From Candidatus Kurthia equi (GTDB lineage: Bacteria; Bacillota; Bacilli; Bacillales_A; Planococcaceae), in assembly GCA_018065935.1 (NCBI GenBank), contig JAGHSJ010000407.1, forward strand, positions 1-32,979: 32,979 nt of DNA, written 5' to 3'. The translations under genes were made by a program, and so were the position numbers. A model generated the notes under the pieces. The model saw nothing but the letters and a program-made list of their open reading frames with translations. It did not search any database and was not told the origin of the DNA. Positions 1 through 8,809 of the stretch are shown piece by piece (positions within the stretch are counted from its first letter, which is position 1; each line of letters starts with the position of its first letter).

Positions 1-62
1 ATTATAATACAATACATTATAACAAATCAGTAATATAACAGATTGCATAGGAGGCGAAGAGA

Positions 63-188
63 ATGTTAGAAAACGTTGTAGAATTTTTCAAAAATTTACC
101 GGACAAACATTGTGCTACTTGTGGTGAAAAGATTGAGGAACAAAGCGAGTGCTATTCAAATACTTGCGAAACATGCGATTCACACTAA
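63..188 (+). CDS. yhfH: YhfH-like small Cys-rich protein (41 aa), not in the ORF track
   Basis: ATG at 63 after AGGAGGCGAA; MLENVVEFFKNLPDKHCATCGEKIEEQSECYSNTCETCDSH; CxxC pairs typical of a small zinc-ribbon; next to yhgE as in Bacillus. Confidence 0.75.
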   Translation: MLENVVEFFKNLPDKHCATCGEKIEEQSECYSNTCETCDSH

Positions 189-426
189 GCTATACTTTTT
201 AACGCATCTGTGTCATACAAAAGAACTTGCGGAACGCGAGGGATTGCTCAGTCAAAATGAGAAGATACTGCTCACTTCGTGAACAGTATCAGTTCATCCT
301 ACATATGTGGTTTCGTTTTAAAGAATTTCCCAAAATATTCTTAACATCCACAATGTAACTTCATATTTCATCTGAACCATGAGATATGAACTTATATTAA
401 GTCGCTTAATAAGATACACATATATG

Positions 427-467
427 AAAAATGCTTAGAGATTCTGAACCAATCTCTAAGCATTTTT
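427..467 (+). terminator. Rho-independent terminator
   Basis: Perfect 17-bp stem AAAAATGCTTAGAGATT / AATCTCTAAGCATTTTT, loop CTGAACC, followed by a T-rich run. Confidence 0.8.
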
Positions 468-527
468 CTTTTTGCAGTGGAAATTCACATCGTTTAGTAT
501 ATGTACGCTCAATATAACAGCAAAGCA

Positions 528-572
528 AAAAAACTCCAATCGTCGAATAATCTCGACTGATTGGAGTTTTTT
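528..572 (-). terminator. Rho-independent terminator downstream of yhgE (potentially bidirectional)
   Basis: AAAAAACTCCAATCGTCGA / TCGACTGATTGGAGTTTTTT stem with one bulge. Confidence 0.8.
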
Positions 573-580
573 ATTGATTC

Positions 581-3070
581 TTACGCTTCTGCTTCTACTT
601 TAGCCTCTGTTGCTTCACCTGAAAAACGTTTTTTAAATAATAATTGGAAGTAACCGAATGTAATAATTGAACAGCCCGCAATAATACATAGTAAAATACC
701 AATATTTTGCCAGAAGAAATGCATATCTCCTGTTGAAATAGCTGCTTTGAATCCTTGAATTGAATATTTCATTGGCATAAAGTCATTGATTGCTTGTAAT
801 GGTTTTGGAATTAATTCTAATGGGAATGTTCCTGCACTTGATGTTAATTGCAATACCATTAAGATCAAGACAATAAAGCGACCTACATCATTAAATATTG
901 TAACAAACATTTGCACTAAAGCAATAAATGTATAGCTAGCTACGAGTGCTAAGAGGAATACAGCCGCTAGATTTTCGACTTGCAAACCTAATAGTAGTTT
1001 GACTAACGCGACGATAATTATTGCCTGTAACAATCCTACTACCGCTAATACCGTTGTTTTACTCAAGTACCATGCTGCACCATTTTTAGGACGAATTGCT
1101 GGATGCACCACTGAATAAACAACTGTGACAACTAATCCGCCAATCAATAAGCCCATTGATAAGAAGTAAGGAGCAAAACCTGTCCCATAATTTTCTACAG
1201 GGCTTTTCGCTTTCGTATCTACTTTAACTGGGTTAGCTACCATACTATAAGTAGCTGGTTTTGCATGTACTTTATCCGCTTCTGTAGAGGCATCTGCAAG
1301 TTTTCCTTGCAGGCTCTTCGTACCATCTTTCAATTTTTCCGTACCATCTGCTAATTTAATCGTACCATTTTCTAATTTCAATGCGCCCGATACAAGTGTA
1401 CCTGTACCATCTGCTAATGAAGATAAACCATTAGTTAAATCATTTGAGCCTGTTTGGAGTTGGCCCATACCATTTTTCAATTCTGATGCCCCATTATTTA
1501 AACTACCTAAGCCATTTACAAGTTGTGAAGAACCACCTTGTAGTTGTGAAAGTCCAGAGTCTAATGAGCTAATCCCATTATTTAATGAAGCTGCACCATT
1601 GTCTAATTGTTTGGCTCCTTCTACTGAAGCACCCCAATTATTTTCTAGTTTTTCTGTACCAGCTGCTAATTGTTGTGTGCCCGGTTGTAATTCGTTTGCT
1701 ACTTTATCATTCATTGTAGCTGCACCAGATGCAACTTGAGCCGCACCTGCTTTTAATGTCGATAAATCATTTGTAGCTGGTAATTCAACTGCAGCCACTT
1801 TGTTATTTAACTCACTAGTACCCACACTTAAATCAGCTGCACCTGATTGTGTACTTTCTGCACCTGCATTTACTTGCTGAACTGTTGCTAATAATGTTGC
1901 TTTTTGTTCTTCTGGAATATCTAATACTTCAATTTGTTGTTGTAATGAAGCCGTACCTTGCGCTACCTGCTGTGTACCTGTTGCTAATTTGGCAGCACCA
2001 TCATTTACTTGTGCGACACCTGTTTTCAATTCGCCTACCATTGCTGGCATCGAACCGAGTCCATCTACTAATTGAGCTACACCATCTGATACTTGCTGTG
2101 AGCCAGTTGCTAATGAACCTAAGCCTGTACTCAAAGAGTCGACACCTGTATTAATAGATTGTGCACCTGCATTTAAAGCTTGAATATTACTCGTATTTCC
2201 TTCTAATCCAGAAACAAGTGAAGCTGTTCCATCTTTTAATTGAGATGAGCCCGATTGCAATTCTGAGGCACCAGATTTAGCTGAACCTATGCCTTCATTT
2301 AATTGACTTGCACCTGATTGTGCTGAGTTAGCACCATCCGCTAATTGGCTTGCACCGTCTGCTGCACTTGCTACACCATCTGCTAAGTTAGCAGAACCTT
2401 GCTGTGCTGAAGTTGCCCCTTCATTTAATTGTTTGGCACCATCTGCCGCACTCGCCACACCACCATTTAATTCAGTGGCACCATCTGCTAATTTAGTCGC
2501 CCCATTTTTCAATTTACCTGCGCCATCTGCCGCATCTCCGTAGCCATCGCCCATTTTCGCGATATTTTCAAAAAGTTGTTCGGCATATGTTTCAGAAACC
2601 TCTGTATTTACAGATTGATGAATTTTTTCAATAGCACTTTTACCAATTTGTCCACCAAGATAGTTGATTCCTTCATTTGGTGTGAATTTAATTTTCATTT
2701 TTTCAGGGTCATCTTCTAATAATGTTCCTGCATTTTTGGTGAAATCTTTTGGAATCGTAATCTGCATATAATATTTTCGATCATCCATTCCTTTTTCAGC
2801 TTTTTCAGCTGATACTAAATGAAAATCTAAAGACTTATTATTTTCTAGCTGCTCGGCTAATTCCTTACCGAGTTGCTTTTCTTCTCCATCTATTTTTGCA
2901 CCAGCATCTTGATTGACTAGTGCTACTGGTAGTTTATCTAAGTGACCATATGGATCCCAGAAAGACCATAAAAATAATCCAGCATAAATAATTGGCACAA
3001 ATAAGATGGCACATAAAGAAATCATTAACATTTTATTTTTAAATATACTGGACCACTCTGCTTTAATCAT
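581..3070 (-). CDS. yhgE: YhgE/Pip family membrane protein
   Basis: 829 aa; N-terminal TM, long heptad-like xxGxxxL repeats, C-terminal multi-TM; SD aaggagga before ATG; next to TetR. Confidence 0.9.
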   Translation of the reverse strand: MIKAEWSSIFKNKMLMISLCAILFVPIIYAGLFLWSFWDPYGHLDKLPVALVNQDAGAKIDGEEKQLGKELAEQLENNKSLDFHLVSAEKAEKGMDDRKYYMQITIPKDFTKNAGTLLEDDPEKMKIKFTPNEGINYLGGQIGKSAIEKIHQSVNTEVSETYAEQLFENIAKMGDGYGDAADGAGKLKNGATKLADGATELNGGVASAADGAKQLNEGATSAQQGSANLADGVASAADGASQLADGANSAQSGASQLNEGIGSAKSGASELQSGSSQLKDGTASLVSGLEGNTSNIQALNAGAQSINTGVDSLSTGLGSLATGSQQVSDGVAQLVDGLGSMPAMVGELKTGVAQVNDGAAKLATGTQQVAQGTASLQQQIEVLDIPEEQKATLLATVQQVNAGAESTQSGAADLSVGTSELNNKVAAVELPATNDLSTLKAGAAQVASGAATMNDKVANELQPGTQQLAAGTEKLENNWGASVEGAKQLDNGAASLNNGISSLDSGLSQLQGGSSQLVNGLGSLNNGASELKNGMGQLQTGSNDLTNGLSSLADGTGTLVSGALKLENGTIKLADGTEKLKDGTKSLQGKLADASTEADKVHAKPATYSMVANPVKVDTKAKSPVENYGTGFAPYFLSMGLLIGGLVVTVVYSVVHPAIRPKNGAAWYLSKTTVLAVVGLLQAIIIVALVKLLLGLQVENLAAVFLLALVASYTFIALVQMFVTIFNDVGRFIVLILMVLQLTSSAGTFPLELIPKPLQAINDFMPMKYSIQGFKAAISTGDMHFFWQNIGILLCIIAGCSIITFGYFQLLFKKRFSGEATEAKVEAEA

Positions 3071-3097
3071 TGTGTATTTCCTCCTTACAAAACCGAC

Positions 3098-3120
3098 TGA
3101 CCAAAATCATTTTTTAGTCA
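3098..3120. promoter_or_regulatory. Putative TetR operator upstream of yhgE
   Basis: TGACCAAAATCATTTTTTAGTCA; near-match to the palindrome at 3748..3770. Confidence 0.55.
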
Positions 3121-3140
3121 TTTTACTGTTAAAAAATACT

Positions 3141-3710
3141 CTATGGTGTTAAGCCACCAAAGAGCGTATTTTTAAACAGATTAACGATTGTGGTTTCATC
3201 TAATTCTGTCTGATGTGTTTCTGGCCATTCTACTACAAAAGCTAAATAGGCTTTAAATAGTAAAAAGGCTACCTGCTGTGGATTACATGTTTTGATTTCG
3301 CCCTTGTCAATTGCAATTTGAATTTTACTTGCTAAATAACTGACAACAGCACTTTCGACTTTCACCAACATATTTTCTACTTGAGGTGTTCGAATTGCAT
3401 GTCCTTCTTCAACAAGCTTGGCATACAATTTATGCATTTCTCTAAATTGTAAAAGGCTCATTAAAATATTATGTGCATTATCTAAAAAAGGTGCCTTAGT
3501 ATCAATTGCTTTTTCAGTTTGTGTCTTCATTTCTTCAATCATAGAAATCACAATTTCTTGAAATAAGACATCTTTATTCGCAAAAAAAGTATAAATCGTA
3601 CCTTTTCCTACATTTGCCATACGGGCTACTTGATCCATTGTGGTAGCTTTGTAGCCGAATAGTGTAAAGGATTGATTTGCCGCTACTAATATTTCATGTC
3701 GACGATCCAT
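3141..3710 (-). CDS. yhgD: TetR/AcrR family transcriptional regulator (YhgD-like)
   Basis: 189 aa; N-terminal HTH 'FTLFGYKATTMDQVARMANVGKGTIYTFFANKDVLF'; adjacent to yhgE. Confidence 0.88.
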   Translation of the reverse strand: MDRRHEILVAANQSFTLFGYKATTMDQVARMANVGKGTIYTFFANKDVLFQEIVISMIEEMKTQTEKAIDTKAPFLDNAHNILMSLLQFREMHKLYAKLVEEGHAIRTPQVENMLVKVESAVVSYLASKIQIAIDKGEIKTCNPQQVAFLLFKAYLAFVVEWPETHQTELDETTIVNLFKNTLFGGLTP

Positions 3711-3747
3711 CTTCTCACCTCTTTATTTTCCTGATGTAACAAAAAAG

Positions 3748-3770
3748 TGACCAAAAACCATTTCTGGTCA
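3748..3770. promoter_or_regulatory. Putative TetR operator upstream of yhgD
   Basis: TGACCAAAAACCATTTCTGGTCA, inverted repeat TGACCA...TGGTCA. Confidence 0.6.
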
Positions 3771-3819
3771 TCTAGTCACTTATTTTATACTTTTCATAGA
3801 CAAATAGCAAGAACTAAAT

Positions 3820-4257
3820 TCATTTCTCAGTCTGTACTTTATTCAAATCTGGTTGCCCTATTATAAACTTCTGTTTGGGCATAACATGCAATCCACGTGC
3901 CTCTGTATGCGCATAGGCATAGTAGACACTATCAGCCTTTACTTTTGCAGTTGCTTCATAAATACCATTCTCTACATATTTAGCATCAACAAGCTGTGCA
4001 TTTGTTTTGCGTTCTCCAGATGGCCAAATTTCAAATTGAACAGATGTCGCATCTTCAATCTTTTCTTTGCCCTGTGTTACTTCAACCTGCAATAATAATT
4101 CGGTTTGATTACTATTTTTTTCGGGTGTTAAAAACTTCACTTTTACTTCCGTCAAAGTAGATGGTGTCTTATCCGCAGTTGCTTTGTCATCTTCACTACT
4201 ACAACCAGATAAAAGAATTGATACAGCAAATAAACTAATCATCCATTTTCTCATCAT
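3820..4257 (-). CDS. Lipoprotein with FixH/YtkA-like domain
   Basis: Lipobox LLSGC; 145 aa beta-rich; 'QFEIWPSGERKTNAQLVDAKYVENGIYEATAKV' resembles YtkA-like domains; 4-bp overlap with HK gene. Confidence 0.75.
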   Translation of the reverse strand: MMRKWMISLFAVSILLSGCSSEDDKATADKTPSTLTEVKVKFLTPEKNSNQTELLLQVEVTQGKEKIEDATSVQFEIWPSGERKTNAQLVDAKYVENGIYEATAKVKADSVYYAYAHTEARGLHVMPKQKFIIGQPDLNKVQTEK

Positions 4258-5648
4258 TCAATCTCCTCCGCAATTGGAAAGGTTAATGTGATTACCGTTC
4301 CCTTGTTTACCTCACTTGTAATATTTAAATTCCCAAGCTGCGCCTTCACTAGTTGCTCTACAATAGAAAGCCCCAGACCACTGCCACCATCTGCACGACT
4401 TCTCGCTTTATTCACGCGATAAAATCGCTCTGTGACATGGGCTATATCCTCTTTAGGAATACCTATTCCCTGGTCTTCAATCTCAATTATTACTTGATTA
4501 TTTTTTATGTAGCAACGGATATTGATTTCAGTTTTAGCTTCAGAATAGCGCAAGGCATTCTCGATTAAATTGATGAAGATTTGTTTGAGTCTTAACTCAT
4601 CTGCCACAATAATCACATCATCATCAAGTGTTAGGACAAAACTGATTTCTGCTTCTTGTGCTCTCTGTTCCATCATGCTGGCTACTTCACGAATTGTCTC
4701 AGCTAATGGGAGTGGATATGCTTGCAAGGCTAATTGTTGCTCTTCAGTTCTTGAAAGTTGTAACAACTCATTCGTTAATTTTTCCATTCGAGCGGCTTCA
4801 CGAACAATTAATTGTAATTTTTCTGATTGGTCCTCTGCTTTAATTGTCCCTGATAAAATAGCTTCTCCATACCCTTTCACATAACTAATAGGGGTTCTTA
4901 ATTCATGGGAGACGTTTTCTAAAAACTGACGCTGTCTTTGATCTTCACGCTCAATTGATTGTGCCATTTCATTAAATGTGGCGGCGAGCTTACCAATCTC
5001 ATCTTTTGAATTTGTTTCCACTCTTGTTGAATAATCGCCTTTAGATAACTTCTTGGCAGCTAGCTGTAGCTGACGAAGTGGCTTCATTATGAGTCTAATC
5101 CCCTTGAACAAAACAAATCCCATAATGATTAAAAAGATGAAGGCTGCCAAAATCAATAGCACCACTTCTTTAGACGCGAGTTCTGTAATTTTTTCTAGCG
5201 GAAAATAAAGATATAAAATACCCTCTAATCGTTGATTTTCCACTAATGGGATGACGACAGAAATGACCTGACGATCAAACCGCTTCTCATACCCTTGTTT
5301 AGAGATGATATTCCCTTTTAAAAGTTCCTGTCGCTCATCTGCTCCAATCAATGTATCGTAATCAATATCAAAAGGGACACATGCACTTAATTCACGTGGA
5401 TTCCTTACAGCAAATACATTAATATTGGCATAGCTATTATACCGATCGACATCTGCGACTAATTCATCCGTTACTTTTCCACCCTCATACATCGTGGCTA
5501 ATTTATTGCCAACTTCAATCATCGAATTTTCCGCATCTTGAACATATAGTCTTTCATACAAATAATTGGTCAAACTATACATAATCATGACGGTCACAGC
5601 GATGGAAGCTAGGACAAATAGCCAGATTTTTGTTGAGATTTTTTTCAT
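4254..5648 (-). CDS. HAMP-domain sensor histidine kinase
   Basis: Two TM segments; HisKA 'FLENVSHELRTPISYVKGY'; N box 'NLIENALRYS'; 'DQGIGIPKED'; 'GGSGLGLSIV'. Confidence 0.95.
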   Translation of the reverse strand: MKKISTKIWLFVLASIAVTVMIMYSLTNYLYERLYVQDAENSMIEVGNKLATMYEGGKVTDELVADVDRYNSYANINVFAVRNPRELSACVPFDIDYDTLIGADERQELLKGNIISKQGYEKRFDRQVISVVIPLVENQRLEGILYLYFPLEKITELASKEVVLLILAAFIFLIIMGFVLFKGIRLIMKPLRQLQLAAKKLSKGDYSTRVETNSKDEIGKLAATFNEMAQSIEREDQRQRQFLENVSHELRTPISYVKGYGEAILSGTIKAEDQSEKLQLIVREAARMEKLTNELLQLSRTEEQQLALQAYPLPLAETIREVASMMEQRAQEAEISFVLTLDDDVIIVADELRLKQIFINLIENALRYSEAKTEINIRCYIKNNQVIIEIEDQGIGIPKEDIAHVTERFYRVNKARSRADGGSGLGLSIVEQLVKAQLGNLNITSEVNKGTVITLTFPIAEEIE

Positions 5649-6325
5649 TGTCGTTCCTCAAAACGATAGCCAATTCCCCAAACGGTTTGAATAATTTTAC
5701 TATATTCTTTGCCTAGCTTTAGACGCAAAGTTTTAATATGTGTATCAACCGTTCGAGTACCTCCTGCATAACCTAATGACCAGATTTTTTCGAGTAATTG
5801 TTCACGTGTATATACGATATTTGGTTGTTTCATAAAAAGATGTAACAAATCAAATTCCTTCAGTGTCAAAGGAACTTCCCTGTCTTCCACTGTTACACGA
5901 CGCGCAATTTCATCTAATACAATGTCACCACTTATAATTATATGTTGCTTAGCTGGATTAAGTTGTGGCTCATAACGACGCATAACGGCTTGTATACGAG
6001 CGACTAATTCGGTTGCACTGAATGGTTTAACAATATAATCATCACCGCCAAGTGTTAGCCCTCTAACTTTATCTTCATTTGCATCTTTGGCTGTTAAGAA
6101 AATAACCGGAACATTGGACTGTCTACGAATACTCGCACAAACTTGAAAGCCATTCTCATCAGGCATCATGACATCTAGAAGCACTAAATCAATCTTTTCT
6201 TGAGCTAATTTTTGATAGGCCGCCCGTCCATTCTCCGCTTGAAATGTGTTCATATTTTCTTGGCTTAGCATTAATGAAATCAAGTCACGCATATCGCGCT
6301 CATCATCCACAATTAAAATATTCAT
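5645..6325 (-). CDS. OmpR/PhoB-family response regulator
   Basis: Receiver 'ILIVDDERDMRDL', 'LVLLDVMMPDENG', 'KPFSATELVARI'; C-terminal winged helix 'TRTVDTHIKTLRLKLG'. Confidence 0.96.
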   Translation of the reverse strand: MNILIVDDERDMRDLISLMLSQENMNTFQAENGRAAYQKLAQEKIDLVLLDVMMPDENGFQVCASIRRQSNVPVIFLTAKDANEDKVRGLTLGGDDYIVKPFSATELVARIQAVMRRYEPQLNPAKQHIIISGDIVLDEIARRVTVEDREVPLTLKEFDLLHLFMKQPNIVYTREQLLEKIWSLGYAGGTRTVDTHIKTLRLKLGKEYSKIIQTVWGIGYRFEERQ

Positions 6326-7276
6326 TTATTTCACCTCACGCACTAGTAGTTGAAAAGGACCTTTTCCTACTTTTACTTTTTTCGTCACTTGATGATTTTC
6401 CACCCAATAAAGCGTTTTATCATCATACCCAGCTACAATTATGGCTTGCTGGAAACTTGTAAGAGCAAAAGGATTTGAGCCAATTTCTTTTTGCCAAATA
6501 ACTCGTCGCTCATTATCTAACTCATATAATTTACTTTCACCGTGACTAAGAACAAATTCATCATCGCCTAATTTTGCAAATGCAATCGGCATAATAGGTA
6601 ATTCAATCTCACCTACTAGTTCGCCAGTTGTAGGATTAATTCGCTGTACTTTAGAGTTTGGTTTTTCTCCAGCTCCATGTCCACCAATCCATAATTCATT
6701 TCCTATAAAATCAATCCCATGCGAAGATTTAGGAATTGTAATTTTTTTCGCCAGTTTCAAATTATCTGCGTGTAGTACGGACATGAATGTATCCTTAAAA
6801 TTAATCACGTATACAAAGTTCGTATCGGATGCCATTGCCATCGGATAAAGACCCGTTTTTACTTCTTCTACTTGTTTTCCTTGTTCCGTATAAGAAGTAA
6901 CAGTATTATATTCACCATTTGCTATATAAAATTGTTTTGTTTTCGTATTGTAATAAGTATTTGTTGTTCCTTTTTTAAGCTTAATTTTTTTCTTGAGATT
7001 TCCAGAGCTTAATTGATATAAATCAGCATGTTGAAGTTGATTGCCATAAAGTAAAATGGCATCCTCACCTACTAATGTAGCACCCGTATAGGCTTCTTCT
7101 AATTGCCAAGAAGCAAGTGGCTCAGCAGAATCATTAAAAAAATCAACTGATGGTTGCAAAATATTTACTGAAGCAATGAAGTTTTGTTCCTTCGGTATCC
7201 CATCGTAACTCTTTTCTCCACAAGCTGTTAATACGACGAAGAGGACAACAAAATAAAGAATATATATTTTTTTCAT
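6326..7276 (-). CDS. YncE-like beta-propeller lipoprotein
   Basis: Lipobox LTACG; repeated blade-like segments; SD GGAGGcagcgt before ATG at 7276 (ORF-track start at 7294 is upstream of the SD). Confidence 0.78.
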   Translation of the reverse strand: MKKIYILYFVVLFVVLTACGEKSYDGIPKEQNFIASVNILQPSVDFFNDSAEPLASWQLEEAYTGATLVGEDAILLYGNQLQHADLYQLSSGNLKKKIKLKKGTTNTYYNTKTKQFYIANGEYNTVTSYTEQGKQVEEVKTGLYPMAMASDTNFVYVINFKDTFMSVLHADNLKLAKKITIPKSSHGIDFIGNELWIGGHGAGEKPNSKVQRINPTTGELVGEIELPIMPIAFAKLGDDEFVLSHGESKLYELDNERRVIWQKEIGSNPFALTSFQQAIIVAGYDDKTLYWVENHQVTKKVKVGKGPFQLLVREVK

Positions 7277-7356
7277 ACGCTGCCTCCTTTTCAACTTAAT
7301 TGTAATGGATATTTGTGAAAAAACAATGAAATACCTAAATTTACCTTTTTAGACAT

Positions 7357-7398
7357 AAAAGAGCTATTTTAGAGAATTCCCTCTAAAATAGCTCTTTT
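7357..7398 (-). terminator. hemY terminator, right arm overlaps hemY 3' coding end
   Basis: AAAAGAGCTATTTTAGAG / CTCTAAAATAGCTCTTTT perfect 18-bp stem, loop aattcc. Confidence 0.8.
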
Positions 7399-8795
7399 AA
7401 TAGACTATCCATATTTGATGTAGCCTGTGAAATACATTTTGGTAGACTTATCCCATCATAGGAATTTCCCCCTACGCGAACCATCGGATACGTACTCTTC
7501 AATTTTTCTTTCACAATTTGCACACGATCGGCATGCCCAATTGTATATTGTGGCATCGCATTTTTAAAACGCGAAACAATTACTTTTTCTGGCGCACCTG
7601 TAATACCTATCAAACGATGTAAATCCTGCAAAATCACTTTCTCTATTTCCTTATCAGAAAGTTCTACAATTGCTTCGTCACCTAGTCGTCCGATATATGC
7701 TTTAATCATTTCTTTTCCTTTTGGTGCAATATTTTCCCATTTACGATTCATAAAAGTCGCTGATGTTACTGAAAAATCGCTATTTCTAGAAATAACTACA
7801 TCAGTACCTTTAAAACTCTTGGAAATTTGTTTTTCATCAAACATTAAAGATACAGTAGCAATCGTATTTAGTGGCATATCTTTTAGCTCTACAAAAATGT
7901 TTTTGTCCTCCAGCAACGACTGCGCTACTGTGTGCGGTGCGGCAATGAATACGGCATCGGCCTTGATGGTTGACGTATTATTGAGTGAAAGCGTTAGTTG
8001 GTTGTTCGCTAATTGTTTAATGGACAACACACGCTCGCTTTTTTTGACCTTTACATCTGTTAGTTGATTTTCTAATTCATCAATCAAGGTACTCAATCCC
8101 CCTATGAACGAGAAGCTTGTTTGATGATCAATCAAAAACTCTGGTGCTTGTGTATAGGCCTTTACGCCATTTATCAAACTACTTGTGGAGTTGCTATATT
8201 GCGCTAAAAAAGGCAATACAGCATCTACACTTAGCTGATCTATATCTCCACTATATATTCCGGAAAGTAAGGGCTCTGTAATATTTTCTACTACTTCATT
8301 CCCCAAACGACTACGCAATAAATTGCCGAGTGATTGATCATTTGAAAGTTTGTTTTGTGGTCGTAAAAAATCGAATGTAGCTCGTGCTTTACCACTCCAT
8401 GACACCAAGTCTGATGCCATAAAGGGTTTCATCTTAGTTGGTATACCAAATTGTACGCCTTCTGGAACAGCATACAACTCTTCATTAACTGCTACGAATT
8501 TTTTGTCTTTCATACTATTTATTAATTTATCGGTTAATCCAAGAGAAGCCGCTAACTTTGCAACGGTTCCTCTATGATCGGTAAAAGAAGCAGGTCCTTT
8601 CTCGATTTGATAACCCTCTTCTAATACTGTATGAATTTTACCACCTAAGCGGTGTGTCGATTCTATAAGCACTATTTCTACTGGTAATTGTTGCTCTCGC
8701 ACTTTTTCCTGTAAATAATAGGCTGCTGTTAATCCTGTAATTCCGCCTCCGATGATTGCAACCCTGCGCTTTTCATTCATCACATCAATCATCAC
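7383..8795 (-). CDS. hemY: Protoporphyrinogen/coproporphyrinogen III oxidase (HemY/CgoX)
   Basis: FAD motif 'VAIIGGGITGLTAAYYL', 'RLGGKIHT', C-terminal 'VGGNSYDGISLPKCI'; follows hemE-hemH. Confidence 0.95.
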   Translation of the reverse strand: MMIDVMNEKRRVAIIGGGITGLTAAYYLQEKVREQQLPVEIVLIESTHRLGGKIHTVLEEGYQIEKGPASFTDHRGTVAKLAASLGLTDKLINSMKDKKFVAVNEELYAVPEGVQFGIPTKMKPFMASDLVSWSGKARATFDFLRPQNKLSNDQSLGNLLRSRLGNEVVENITEPLLSGIYSGDIDQLSVDAVLPFLAQYSNSTSSLINGVKAYTQAPEFLIDHQTSFSFIGGLSTLIDELENQLTDVKVKKSERVLSIKQLANNQLTLSLNNTSTIKADAVFIAAPHTVAQSLLEDKNIFVELKDMPLNTIATVSLMFDEKQISKSFKGTDVVISRNSDFSVTSATFMNRKWENIAPKGKEMIKAYIGRLGDEAIVELSDKEIEKVILQDLHRLIGITGAPEKVIVSRFKNAMPQYTIGHADRVQIVKEKLKSTYPMVRVGGNSYDGISLPKCISQATSNMDSLLKELF

Positions 8796-8809
8796 TTTCT
8801 ATATCAACA

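Noticed and set aside
1849-2154. ORF on + strand inside yhgE
   Set aside because: Antisense to a repetitive, strongly supported CDS; Leu/His-rich composition is a by-product of the opposite-strand codons.
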